From an uncultured Acidimicrobiales bacterium (GTDB lineage Bacteria > Actinomycetota > Acidimicrobiia > Acidimicrobiales > SZUA-35): a DNA stretch of 39,323 nucleotides. The translations under genes and the position numbers were made by a program. The stretch covers positions 1-39,323 of the forward strand of contig CALJSB010000038.1 of the NCBI GenBank assembly GCA_937976305.1. The letters are read 5' to 3'. A model generated the notes under the pieces. That model made no database searches. It saw only the letters and a program-made list of their open reading frames with translations, and was not told the DNA's origin. Shown here in pieces: positions 24,113-31,811 of the stretch (the stretch's first letter is position 1; the number at the start of each line of letters is the position of its first letter).

Positions 24113-24883
24113 TCATCGGTACCGCACCAACACCGGACAATGATCGCTCGGCTTCGTGCCTTTCCTCCCGTTGCGGTCGACCAGGTCGAACACCGAACGC
24201 TCCGCAAGCGACGTGCTCGCCAACAGGTAATCGATGCGAATGCCCTCACGCTTGTGGAACCGGCCAGCCTGGTAGTCGTAGTAGCTGTATAACAACGCAT
24301 CAGGGTGCCGCTCACGGAACGTGTCGACGAGCCCCCAATCGATCACTTTGGCCAAGGCTTCCCGCTCACGATCGGTCACGTGCGTTGCGCCCTCGAAGGC
24401 GGCCGTGTCCCAAACATCGATGTCGGTCGGGGCGATGTTCCAATCGCCAGCCACAACAACATCGGCGGCAGGGTCGGTGGTGGCATCGAGATGATCGATC
24501 AATCGCCCGAGCCACGAGAGCTTGTAGTGATAGTGCTCGTGGTCGACCTCGCGGCCGTTCGGCACGTAGACACTCTGCACCCGAATGCCACCGCACGTTG
24601 CCGACACCAACCGGGCATCGGGGTCAGGCTCGATCCCTTCGTTGAACCCAAGGATGGGATCGTCGATGCCGACCCGGGAGAGGATGGCCACGCCGTTCCA
24701 CTGATTCAAGCCGTGGTGCACTGACTCATAGCCGAGCGCAGCAAAGGTGTCGGCTGGAAAGGCATCGTCGGTGAGCTTGGTCTCTTGCAGGCACAACACA
24801 TCGGGCGCCACCTCTTCGAGCCACTGCTCAACCCGAGGCATCCGAGCGTTCAGCGAGTTCACGTTCCACGTCGCAACCAACAT
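24113..24883 (-). CDS. xthA: Exodeoxyribonuclease III (AP endonuclease)
   Basis: 256 aa, full length. Catalytic motifs of the Mg-dependent exo/endo fold are all present: TWNVNSLNAR at the N-terminus, CLQETKL with the metal Glu, VQSVYVPNG, VVAGDWNIAP with the Asp/Asn pair, and the C-terminal SDHCPVLV with the Asp-His pair. The enzyme cuts at abasic sites and removes 3'-blocking groups in base excision repair. It is read divergently from the DsbA-like gene and 42 bp upstream of the thioesterase gene. TAAGGT lies 8 nt before the ATG. Confidence 0.94.
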   Translation of the reverse strand: MLVATWNVNSLNARMPRVEQWLEEVAPDVLCLQETKLTDDAFPADTFAALGYESVHHGLNQWNGVAILSRVGIDDPILGFNEGIEPDPDARLVSATCGGIRVQSVYVPNGREVDHEHYHYKLSWLGRLIDHLDATTDPAADVVVAGDWNIAPTDIDVWDTAAFEGATHVTDREREALAKVIDWGLVDTFRERHPDALLYSYYDYQAGRFHKREGIRIDYLLASTSLAERSVFDLVDRNGRKGTKPSDHCPVLVRYR

Positions 24884-24897
24884 CGGCGCGAACCTTA
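24884..24897 (-). promoter_or_regulatory. Leaderless-type -10 box for xthA
   Basis: TAAGGT on the minus strand (24897-24892), eight bases before the ATG at 24883. The identical hexamer and spacing recur ahead of the HAD gene at 30151. Confidence 0.5.
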
Positions 24898-24933
24898 CCC
24901 GGGTCCAACGCTGACGAGTACGGTCGAGGGCTC

Positions 24934-25533
24934 GTGGACATCACCGTTTGGAACGACTACATCTGCCCCTGGGCCTATGCCGCTCGACCACTCACCGCGT
25001 GGCTCGAAGATGAGGGACACACCGTCGTGATGCGAAGCTACGAGCTCCATCCCGACCTGCCACCCGAAGGCCGAGACGTCAGACCCGGAGGTCGTCTCGA
25101 CAAGGTCTTCGAACACATCGGAATCATCTGTGCCGAGTCGGGCCTTGCGTTCGTCAAACCAGAGCGCAGCCCGAACACCCACCAGCTGCTGGGGTTGTGC
25201 GAAATCGTGCAAACGCATGCGCCGGAGAGCTTTCGGGCCTTCGACGAGGAGCTCGCCGCTGCTCATTGGGTTCGCGGCGAGGCAATCGACGATCGAGACG
25301 TGATCCGGGGCGCTCTCTCGACTGCCGGGGCGCCCGTCGAGATGGTGCTCGAGCTTGCTGCGAACGGTGAGGGTGAGCGGCTTCTCGAAACTTCGATGGC
25401 TGCGGCGCTCGAGGTTGAGGTCACGGGCACGCCGGCATGGCGTATCGGCGAGCTCACCATCACCGGTCTGCATCCACCGGAGCAGTTCCAGCGCTGGGTT
25501 CGCCGCCTTGCCAGCCGCTCGGAAGGTCAATGA
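24934..25533 (+). CDS. DsbA-like thioredoxin-fold protein (FrnE / 2-hydroxychromene isomerase type)
   Basis: 199 aa from GTG. The FrnE-type DSBA fold begins VWNDYICPWAYAARPL, where the usual CPWC is CPWA: the first Cys is kept and the second is lost. The cis-Pro strand is VEVTGTPAWRIG (about residue 170), followed by the helix HPPEQFQRWV. No signal peptide, so it is cytoplasmic. With a single active-site Cys it cannot make the normal disulfide; glutathione- or mycothiol-type transferase or isomerase activity is more likely, as in 2-hydroxychromene-2-carboxylate isomerases. It reads away from xthA and toward kgd. Confidence 0.8.
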   Translation: MDITVWNDYICPWAYAARPLTAWLEDEGHTVVMRSYELHPDLPPEGRDVRPGGRLDKVFEHIGIICAESGLAFVKPERSPNTHQLLGLCEIVQTHAPESFRAFDEELAAAHWVRGEAIDDRDVIRGALSTAGAPVEMVLELAANGEGERLLETSMAAALEVEVTGTPAWRIGELTITGLHPPEQFQRWVRRLASRSEGQ

Positions 25534-25588
25534 GGCGAAGGATCGTCAAATCACGATCATTACGAACAGGACGTGCTCGTTGATGTCG

Positions 25589-25600
25589 TAGAGTCTCGGG
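25589..25600 (+). promoter_or_regulatory. Leaderless-type -10 box for kgd
   Basis: TAGAGT (25589-25594) is followed by six bases and the GTG at 25601. A small palindrome GATCGT-caaatc-ACGATC (25541-25558) lies about 30 bp upstream and could be an operator or the end of the previous transcript. Confidence 0.45.
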
Positions 25601-28600
25601 GTGGCCTCCGAACCCGTCAACGATGCCGGCCCCAACGCCTGGCTCATCGAAGAACTCCAGCAGCAGTACCTGGACAACCCCAAGTCTGTCCCAGACGATT
25701 GGCAAGTTCTCTTTTCGAACGGGACGAGCCCCGTACCTGCTCTTGGCGCGCCCGCTCCAGCTCCGGCACCCGTCGCCGCACCCGCCACCAACGGCGCACC
25801 AGCCGCAGTAGCACCAGCACCAGCACCAACAGCGCCTGCTCCCGCACCGGCGCCAGCTGCTGCACCACCGTCAAACGGTGCTGCTGCGGAAACGAATGGT
25901 GCCGCACAGCACGACACAGCAGCGCAGCAACAAGCACCGCAGTCACAGGCACCGGAGCTCGCGCCGGCTCCCGAACCCGAGCCCGAGGGTCCGATTCCCG
26001 AGCCGTTGCGTGGTGCCGCCGCCCGGATCGTGGCCAACATGGAGTCGTCGCTCGACGTTCCCACCGCCACAAGCTTTCGCGAAGTTCCGGCGAAGCTCCT
26101 CGAGATCAACCGACGCATTCTCAACAACCACTTGCGTCGAGTGCGCGGCGGCAAAGTCAGCTTCACGCACCTGATCGGTTACGCCATCGTCAGAGCAATC
26201 GCCGAAGAGGTTCCGGCGATGAACAACGTGTACGTCGAGGACGAGGCGGGCAAACCTCAGGTGCTTCGAAGCACCGACATCAATCTGGGCATCGCCGTCG
26301 ATCAACAGAAGTCCGATGGCAGCCGCTCGCTCATCGTTCCGGTCATCAAGAAGGCCAACGAGATGAACTTCCGCGAGTTCGTCGATGCCTACGAGGCCCT
26401 CATCAAGAAGGTCCGCGACGGCAAGATCGGCATCGACGACTTGATGGGCGGAACGGTCACGATCACCAACGTCGGAACCATCGGCACGGTGCAGTCGGTG
26501 CCTCGCTTGATGCAGAACCAGAGCGCCATCATCGGTCTCGGTCGGATCGGCTACCCCACTGCCTTCCAAGCCGCCGACCCGAAGATGCTTGCCCAGCTTG
26601 GCGTCTCGAAGGTGATGGCGATGACCTCCACCTACGACCACCGTGTCATCCAAGGTGCTGAGAGCGGACTGTTCCTCAACCGAGTGCATCAGCTCCTGCT
26701 GGGCGAAGACGACTTCTACGGCAAGACGTTTGGCGAGATGGACGTGCCCTACGAAGCCGTCCAATGGCGTGACGACCGAGGTGCCACCGAGTCACCAGAA
26801 GACAGCGACAGCCCACAGGCCAAGCAGATGGCGGTCAACACCCTCATCAACCAGTACCGGGTCCGCGGCCACTTGATCGCAAACACCAACCCGCTCAGCG
26901 ACGGTGCAACAAAGATGCACCCCGAGCTCGACCCAGCGACCTTCGGGCTCACCATCTGGGACCTCGATCGTGAGTTTCTCACCGGCAACCCGTCTGGCGT
27001 CTACGCATCGGTTGGCGGGTCGGCTCAGCAGATGAAGCTCGGCGACATTCTTGGTGTCCTTCGCGATGCGTACAGCCGAACCATCGGCATCGAATACATG
27101 CACATCGCCGAGCCAGACGAGAAGCGCTGGATTCAAGAGAAAGTCGAAGGCTCCAGCTACTCGTTCAGCCGCGATGCGCAGCACCACATCCTCGAGCGAC
27201 TGAGCGCCGCAGAGGCACTCGAGAAGTTCCTGGCTGCTCGCTACGTCGGACAGAAGCGTTTCGGGCTCGAAGGCTGCGAGAGCGCGATCCCAATTCTTGA
27301 CGCAATCGCCTCGGCTGCGGCCAACGACGCCATGGACGAAGTGATCATCGGCATGGCCCACCGCGGCCGGCTGAACATCCTCGTCAACACGATGGGCAAG
27401 CATCACACCGACTTGTTCAAGGAGTTCGAGGGCAACGTCACCGAGGACGACATTCAGGGTTCGGGCGACGTGAAGTATCACCTCGGCTACGAGGGCGATC
27501 ACACCAGCCCGGGCGGCAACTCGATCAAGCTCCGGCTGGCCCCGAACCCCTCGCACCTCGAAGCGGTGGCGCCCGTCGTGGTCGGCATGGCTCGAGCCAA
27601 GATGGACCTCAGCACGACTGGCAACTACCCAGTTCTGCCGATCGTGCTCCACGGCGATGCTGCCTTTGCTGGCCAGGGCGTTGTGGCCGAGACCTTCAAC
27701 CTCGGACAGGTCAAGGGATACACCGTCGGCGGCACCATCCACCTGATCATCAACAATCAGCTCGGGTACACCACCGCCCCGCACCAATCTCGTTCGTCGC
27801 AGTATTCGACTGACGTCGCCAAGATGGTGCAGGCGCCGATCTTCCATGTGAACGCCGACGATCCCGAGGCGTGCGTGCGGGTGGCTGAGCTCGCGTTCGA
27901 GTACCGCCAGCAGTTCAACAAAGACGTCGTGATCGACATGATCGGTTACCGCCGGCATGGCCACAACGAGGGCGACGACCCGAGCTACACCCAGCCAATG
28001 ATGTATCGCAAGATTGCGGCTCGTCCATCGAGCCGCACGCTGTACACCCAGGCCCTGATCGATCGTGGCGACATCTCGGTGGCCGAAGCCGAGAGCGCGT
28101 TGCAATACTTCGAAGGTCTGCTTCAGACGGCGCTCGATGCCACTCGCGAGAGTGCTCCACCGCCCGACATCATCGCTGCGCCTTCACCGCCAGCCGTTGG
28201 TGTGCTTCCTCACGTCGAAACCGGCGTGTCAATTGATGTGCTCGAGCAGGTCTACGCCGCAATGTCGTCGAAGCCCGAAGGCTTCACCATTCACCCGAAG
28301 CTCGCCCGTCAGTTCGTCGCCCGCGACAAGTTGTGGGCAGAGGGCACCGTCGACTGGGCGCTCGGTGAGGCGTTTGCCATGGGCTCGCTTCTCGTGGAAG
28401 GAACCTCGGTGCGCCTCGCTGGTCAGGACTCCCGACGGGGCACGTTCGCTCACCGTCACGCCACGGTCCACGACTACGAAAACGGCGACGAGTACTCGCC
28501 GCTGTCGGCAGCGGCGCAGGGAAACACCGAGTTCTGGGTGTACGACTCCACGCTCTCTGAATACGCCGCCCTCGGGTTCGAGTACGGCTACTCGTTGGGG

Positions 28601-29377
28601 AACCCCGACACGCTTGTGATGTGGGAGGCCCAGTTCGGCGACTTCATCAACGGCGCCCAGATCATCATCGATCAGTTCTTGGTTGCTGCCGAAGACAAGT
28701 GGGGTGAGACCACTGGTCTCACGATGCTTCTTCCGCACGGCCACGAAGGTCAGGGCCCGGAGCATTCGTCTGGTCGCCTCGAACGCTTCCTGCTGCTCTG
28801 CGCCGAAGACAACATTCAGGTTGCCAACCCGACGACGGCTTCACAGATGTTCCACCTTTTGCGTCGACAGATCATTCGTGATGTCGACAAGCCGCTCGTG
28901 ATCTTCACGCCGAAGTCAGGGTTGCGGGCCAAGTATTCACGCAGCCCGGTCAGCGAATTGCTCTCTGGCTCGTTCCAAGAAGTGTTGCCCGATCCGGGCA
29001 CGCTCGATGCTGGGTCCGTCGGCCGAGTGGTCTTTGCTTCGGGCAAGGTCGCGGCAGAGGCGATTGCGCAACGCGACGAGACCAACGCTCCCGTTGCTGT
29101 TGTGCGTGTCGAACAGCTCTACCCCTGGCCCTTCGAGGCGGTCGCCAACGAGCTCGACAAGTACCGGAATGCCGGTGAGATCGTCTGGCTCCAGGAAGAG
29201 CCCGAGAACATGGGCGCCTGGAACTACGTGAAGGGTCGGCTCTATGAAGCGCATGGTGAGACCCACACGATTCGCCGGGTGAGTCGAACCGAGTCGGGCA
29301 GTCCGGCAACCGGCTCCGCGGCGATTCACACCCAGGAGCAGGCCGAGCTCCTCGAGCGGGCCTTCAACGCCCTCTAA
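25601..29377 (+). CDS. kgd: Multifunctional 2-oxoglutarate metabolism enzyme (fused E2-E1, Kgd/SucA)
   Basis: 1258 aa from GTG, close to mycobacterial Kgd in length. Residues 1-45 are the E1 N-terminal helix (NAWLIEELQQQYLDNPKSVP). An Ala/Pro linker spans about 46-130. The E2 acyltransferase core (about 130-390) has HLIGYAIVRAI and the catalytic His347 in TYDHRVIQGAESG. The E1 part (about 400-1258) binds ThDP, with EVIIGMAHRGRLNILVNTMG, VVLHGDAAFAGQGVVAE and GYRRHGHNEGDDPSYTQP. There is no lipoyl domain. In actinobacteria this protein is the 2-oxoglutarate dehydrogenase E1/E2 component and can also act as decarboxylase and carboligase. It stands alone in its transcription unit. Confidence 0.95.
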   Translation: MASEPVNDAGPNAWLIEELQQQYLDNPKSVPDDWQVLFSNGTSPVPALGAPAPAPAPVAAPATNGAPAAVAPAPAPTAPAPAPAPAAAPPSNGAAAETNGAAQHDTAAQQQAPQSQAPELAPAPEPEPEGPIPEPLRGAAARIVANMESSLDVPTATSFREVPAKLLEINRRILNNHLRRVRGGKVSFTHLIGYAIVRAIAEEVPAMNNVYVEDEAGKPQVLRSTDINLGIAVDQQKSDGSRSLIVPVIKKANEMNFREFVDAYEALIKKVRDGKIGIDDLMGGTVTITNVGTIGTVQSVPRLMQNQSAIIGLGRIGYPTAFQAADPKMLAQLGVSKVMAMTSTYDHRVIQGAESGLFLNRVHQLLLGEDDFYGKTFGEMDVPYEAVQWRDDRGATESPEDSDSPQAKQMAVNTLINQYRVRGHLIANTNPLSDGATKMHPELDPATFGLTIWDLDREFLTGNPSGVYASVGGSAQQMKLGDILGVLRDAYSRTIGIEYMHIAEPDEKRWIQEKVEGSSYSFSRDAQHHILERLSAAEALEKFLAARYVGQKRFGLEGCESAIPILDAIASAAANDAMDEVIIGMAHRGRLNILVNTMGKHHTDLFKEFEGNVTEDDIQGSGDVKYHLGYEGDHTSPGGNSIKLRLAPNPSHLEAVAPVVVGMARAKMDLSTTGNYPVLPIVLHGDAAFAGQGVVAETFNLGQVKGYTVGGTIHLIINNQLGYTTAPHQSRSSQYSTDVAKMVQAPIFHVNADDPEACVRVAELAFEYRQQFNKDVVIDMIGYRRHGHNEGDDPSYTQPMMYRKIAARPSSRTLYTQALIDRGDISVAEAESALQYFEGLLQTALDATRESAPPPDIIAAPSPPAVGVLPHVETGVSIDVLEQVYAAMSSKPEGFTIHPKLARQFVARDKLWAEGTVDWALGEAFAMGSLLVEGTSVRLAGQDSRRGTFAHRHATVHDYENGDEYSPLSAAAQGNTEFWVYDSTLSEYAALGFEYGYSLGNPDTLVMWEAQFGDFINGAQIIIDQFLVAAEDKWGETTGLTMLLPHGHEGQGPEHSSGRLERFLLLCAEDNIQVANPTTASQMFHLLRRQIIRDVDKPLVIFTPKSGLRAKYSRSPVSELLSGSFQEVLPDPGTLDAGSVGRVVFASGKVAAEAIAQRDETNAPVAVVRVEQLYPWPFEAVANELDKYRNAGEIVWLQEEPENMGAWNYVKGRLYEAHGETHTIRRVSRTESGSPATGSAAIHTQEQAELLERAFNAL

Positions 29378-29406
29378 CCCTCCCCGCTCTCGCTCGCTCC
29401 ATTCCC

Positions 29407-29516
29407 GTTCTGGAGTCTCCCACCGGCGTTTCAGTCGGTGTGGCACTCCAGAACCGGGACCGCCTCTTGTTCTGGAGGCTCCTACCGGCGTTTCAGTCGG
29501 TGTGGCACTCCAGAAC
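29407..29516 (+). repeat. Two 48-bp hairpin repeats with 62-bp period (family 1, locus 2)
   Basis: Copies at 29407-29454 and 29469-29516 with a 14-bp spacer. Each has perfect 9-bp outer arms (GTTCTGGAG/CTCCAGAAC) and an inner stem ACCGGC/GTCGGT closing a GTTTCA loop. Compared with 1896-2005 the inner stem keeps pairing through an A-T to G-C change, and the apical GAAAC there is GTTTC here, its reverse complement. The element lies between the convergent ends of kgd and the HAD gene, so a bidirectional terminator is the simplest role. Confidence 0.85.
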
Positions 29517-29521
29517 GGGGG

Positions 29522-30151
29522 TTAGGGCTGGGAGCGGAGGGGGATGCCGAGGACGGCTTCGAGATCCGTGATTGCCTGCTCGGCGCTCAACACCTTGATC
29601 GTCGTCATGCCCATGGCCCGCGCCGGCTTCAGGTTGATCCCGAGATCGTCGAGGAAGACAGCTTCGGCCGCCTCGATACCAAGCATCTCGAGCGCAATCT
29701 CGTAGAACCGCACCTCGGGCTTGCGGATCCCGACCTTCGACGACTCGACGACTTCGTTGAACATCTGCATCACCTCGAGAACGTCGCCCGATGATTCGCT
29801 CGACGGTCGAAAGTTGTTGGTGAGGCAGGCCGTCTTGAGGCCAGCGGCCTTGACGAATCCAATCGCCTCGACCATCTCGGGGCGGAGCTTGCCATGAATC
29901 AGTTCGAGGATCGCCGCCCCTCCGACTCGATGGCCCGCAGCCTCGGACTCCGAAGCAAAGAGCTCGTCGAACTCTTCCGCATCAACGTCACGCCGTTCGA
30001 ACTTTGCCCAGGCGTTGTCGTCTGGATTGCGCGAGTTGATCGAACGAATGAAGTCGCGAGGGAACCCGTTGGCTTCCTCGAACTGATTGAAAGCATCGAA
30101 CGGAGAACTCAATACCACGCCGCCGAAGTCGAACAGAACACTTGTGATCAC
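29522..30151 (-). CDS. HAD-superfamily hydrolase (epoxide-hydrolase N-domain / ACAD10-like group)
   Basis: 209 aa from GTG. HAD motifs are in order: LFDFGGVV with the nucleophile D8, CLTNNF with the motif II Thr, GIRKPEVRFYEIAL with the motif III Lys, and FLDDLGINLKPARAMGM with the acidic motif IV. The FDFGGV form and the KPxxxxY block are those of the phosphatase domain found alone or fused in soluble epoxide hydrolases and ACAD10. Substrate unknown. TAAGGT lies 8 nt before the start; the gene diverges from the NYN fusion gene. Confidence 0.87.
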   Translation of the reverse strand: MITSVLFDFGGVVLSSPFDAFNQFEEANGFPRDFIRSINSRNPDDNAWAKFERRDVDAEEFDELFASESEAAGHRVGGAAILELIHGKLRPEMVEAIGFVKAAGLKTACLTNNFRPSSESSGDVLEVMQMFNEVVESSKVGIRKPEVRFYEIALEMLGIEAAEAVFLDDLGINLKPARAMGMTTIKVLSAEQAITDLEAVLGIPLRSQP

Positions 30152-30165
30152 GATCGCCGACCTTA
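30152..30165 (-). promoter_or_regulatory. Leaderless-type -10 box for the HAD gene
   Basis: TAAGGT on the minus strand (30165-30160), eight bases before the GTG at 30151. Confidence 0.5.
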
Positions 30166-30229
30166 GACGTCATGGATCAAGAGAACTATCCGCTGATGTT
30201 CGCCGGGTTGCTGCTTCACTGGTGGGCTC

Positions 30230-31660
30230 ATGAATTCACGCGCGCGTCACCTCGTCATCGACGGGTCGAACATCGCGACCGAGGGACGAAGCCTCCCGAG
30301 CTTGCAGCAACTCGATGAAGCCGTCCGCGGCGTCATCGCCGAACGGTCCTTCGAATCGGTGACGGTGATCGTCGATGCAACCTTCGCCCACCGCATCGAC
30401 GCCTCCGAGAAGGACGAGTTCGAGCAAGCCGTCGATGCAGGCGAAATCATCATGCCACCGGCTGGTGTTGTCGGTCGCGGCGATGCCTTCATCCTTCAGG
30501 TCGCCGACAAGGCCGATGCTGCTGTTCTCTCGAACGACTCGTTTCAAGAGTTCCACGGTGAACACACCTGGCTCTTTGATGAGGGACGACTCATCGGTGG
30601 CAAACCAATCGAGCACGTCGGCTGGGTCTATGTCGATCGTGTCCCCGTCCGAGGCCCGGCAAGTCGTCGCGCCGTGCGAGAAGCTCGGGGTGGCAGCTCC
30701 AGCTCCAGCTCGACTCGCAAGCGTTCGGGGCGCGGATCAACAGCACGCTCACGCCGCACCAGTAAAGAGGCGAAGGGACCAATGCCGGTTCCGAAGTCGC
30801 CGCCGCCGTCTGGCTCGGCTGGCGTTGCCAACCCAGCAAGCGAGGCTGGCAACGACGCACCGTCTTCGAAAGCTGTCAGCGGTAGTCAGAAGCAATCCGG
30901 CAAGCAGAAGCGCGGCCGGCAACGAAACTCGGCCAAGAAGACAGAAACAGCTGCCCGCCCGGCAAACGCCGACAACGAACTCAACGAGCCCAGGGTCTTC
31001 CTGAGCTTTGTCACCGCCCACTCGATCGGCGACGACGTCGAAGGCATCGTTGAGCAGTTCGCATCCCACGGGTGCTACGTACGAGCCGATGGCGCGCAGT
31101 GCTACCTGCCGTCGAAGGCCATGGGGGACCCTCCGCCCAGCAGGGCTCGCGACATCGTCTCCCAACACCAGACCGTCACGGTCCGAGTCGTTTCTCTCGA
31201 CTCTGACCGACGCGGCGTCAATGTCGAACTCGTCGACGTTGGCGAGATTCAGGAAGCTCCTGAATCGCAAACGAATCAAGCTGCCCCACCTGCCAATGAA
31301 GGTGCGGGTGGAGCAGACCCCCAAACAAGGAGCACACACGACGTGGCTACCAAGAAGAAGACCACCAAGAAGAAGGCGACCAAGAAGGCTGCGCCGAAGA
31401 AGGCAGCCAAGAAGGTAACCAAGAAGAAGGCTGCGCCGAAAAAGGCCGCCAAGAAGGTGACCAAGAAGGCCACGAAGAAGGCTGCACCAAAGAAGGCCGC
31501 CAAGAAGGCGACCAAGAAAAAGGCAACCAAGAAGAAGGCTGCGCCGAAAAAGGCCGCCAAGAAGGCGACCAAGAAGGCCACGAAGAAGGCTGCACCAAAG
31601 AAGGCCGCCAAGAAAGCGACCAAGAAAAAGGCAACCAAGAAGGCAACCAAGAAGAAGTAG
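30230..31660 (+). CDS. NYN/PIN-type ribonuclease fused to an S1-like domain and a histone-H1-like Lys/Ala tail
   Basis: 476 aa. Residues 1-150 look like an NYN (Zc3h12a-like) nuclease: HLVIDGSNIATEGR with D11 and N14, VTVIVDATFAHRID with D49, and VGRGDAFILQVADKADAAVLSNDSF with D85, D93, D96 and D103 as acidic site candidates. A basic Ser/Arg linker (about 153-250) follows. Residues about 265-340 (GDDVEGIVEQFASHGCYVRA, then CYLPSKAM, then VTVRVVSLDSDRRGVNVELV) resemble an S1 RNA-binding domain. From about 372 the protein is only Lys, Ala, Thr, Pro and Val in AAPKKAAKKxTKK units, as in bacterial H1-like proteins. The parts suggest an RNase that holds RNA or DNA tightly. An internal start at 31343 may also release the tail alone. 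Confidence 0.78.
   Translation: MNSRARHLVIDGSNIATEGRSLPSLQQLDEAVRGVIAERSFESVTVIVDATFAHRIDASEKDEFEQAVDAGEIIMPPAGVVGRGDAFILQVADKADAAVLSNDSFQEFHGEHTWLFDEGRLIGGKPIEHVGWVYVDRVPVRGPASRRAVREARGGSSSSSSTRKRSGRGSTARSRRTSKEAKGPMPVPKSPPPSGSAGVANPASEAGNDAPSSKAVSGSQKQSGKQKRGRQRNSAKKTETAARPANADNELNEPRVFLSFVTAHSIGDDVEGIVEQFASHGCYVRADGAQCYLPSKAMGDPPPSRARDIVSQHQTVTVRVVSLDSDRRGVNVELVDVGEIQEAPESQTNQAAPPANEGAGGADPQTRSTHDVATKKKTTKKKATKKAAPKKAAKKVTKKKAAPKKAAKKVTKKATKKAAPKKAAKKATKKKATKKKAAPKKAAKKATKKATKKAAPKKAAKKATKKKATKKATKKK
31327..31345 (+). promoter_or_regulatory. Internal Shine-Dalgarno and GTG at the start of the H1-like tail
   Basis: AAGGAG (31327-31332) is followed by ten bases and a GTG (31343) in frame with the fusion gene. 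The codons after it give xATKKKTTKKKATKK, the typical N-terminus of stand-alone bacterial histone-H1-like proteins. Confidence 0.5.
31343..31660 (+). CDS. Possible separate histone-H1-like protein from an internal start
   Basis: If translation begins at the internal GTG, a 105-aa protein results, made of five AAPKKAAKKxTKK blocks joined by TKKK/ATKK links. It would have no acidic residue and an extreme positive charge. Such proteins (H1-like, HU-tail-like) bind DNA without sequence preference and compact the nucleoid. It is in frame with and identical to the C-terminus of the 476-aa product, so both could be made from one gene. The evidence is the Shine-Dalgarno, the start codon and the sharp composition change at exactly this point; without expression data it remains an alternative reading. 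Confidence 0.42.
   Translation: MATKKKTTKKKATKKAAPKKAAKKVTKKKAAPKKAAKKVTKKATKKAAPKKAAKKATKKKATKKKAAPKKAAKKATKKATKKAAPKKAAKKATKKKATKKATKKK
31429..31644 (+). repeat. 108-bp tandem duplication in the Lys/Ala tail
   Basis: Units 31429-31536 and 31537-31644 are nearly identical (differences include GTG to GCG and AAGG to AAAG), encoding 36 residues each. Rare codon choices such as CCGAAAAAG and GCACCAAAG are repeated at the same places, which shows DNA duplication rather than convergent amino-acid bias. Confidence 0.8.
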
Positions 31661-31695
31661 TTGCTGTTGCAGATGCACGTCGAGATGTGAGGGTG

Positions 31696-31723
31696 GTGTT
31701 GGTGCGTGAGGGCGCACCAACAC
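31696..31723. terminator. Strong hairpin after the NYN-S1-H1 gene
   Basis: Perfect 11-bp stem GTGTTGGTGCG/CGCACCAACAC around the loop TGAGGG, 36 bp after the stop codon. There is no T-tract, as is common for actinobacterial terminators. Confidence 0.65.
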
Positions 31724-31797
31724 ACCCACCACCTCGCCACCGACAGCAATCCGTCTCGTTCACGACGGCGGTGTTCGCGACAGGGGTCATGCAGCGT

Positions 31798-31811
31798 TAG
31801 CCTCAGCGCTC
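31798..31811 (+). promoter_or_regulatory. Leaderless-type -10 box for ettA
   Basis: TAGCCT (31798-31803), eight bases before the ATG at 31812. No convincing -35. Confidence 0.4.

Noticed and set aside
23282-24292. Plus-strand frame rich in LLGLGLLGLG over the thioesterase gene
   Set aside because: It is antisense to the thioesterase; the Leu/Gly pattern is only the 15-bp repeat read backwards.
25541-25558. GATCGT-caaatc-ACGATC as a riboswitch or terminator
   Set aside because: Only 6 bp of stem, no T-tract and no known riboswitch core; at most a small operator.
26792-28105. 437-codon minus-strand frame inside kgd
   Set aside because: It runs antisense to conserved ThDP-binding motifs of kgd, and its translation shows no domain; long antisense frames are expected at this GC content.
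30172-30318. Short frame beginning MDQENYPLMFAGLLLHWWAHE upstream of the NYN gene
   Set aside because: It overlaps the start of the NYN fusion gene in another frame, has no ribosome site, and its second half is the out-of-frame reading of that gene.
30749-31732. Minus-strand frames of Leu/Gly or Phe/Leu repeats over the lysine-rich tail
   Set aside because: They are mirror readings of the AAG-rich tail repeats and have no start context; a membrane protein reading would need the opposite strand to be coding without support.
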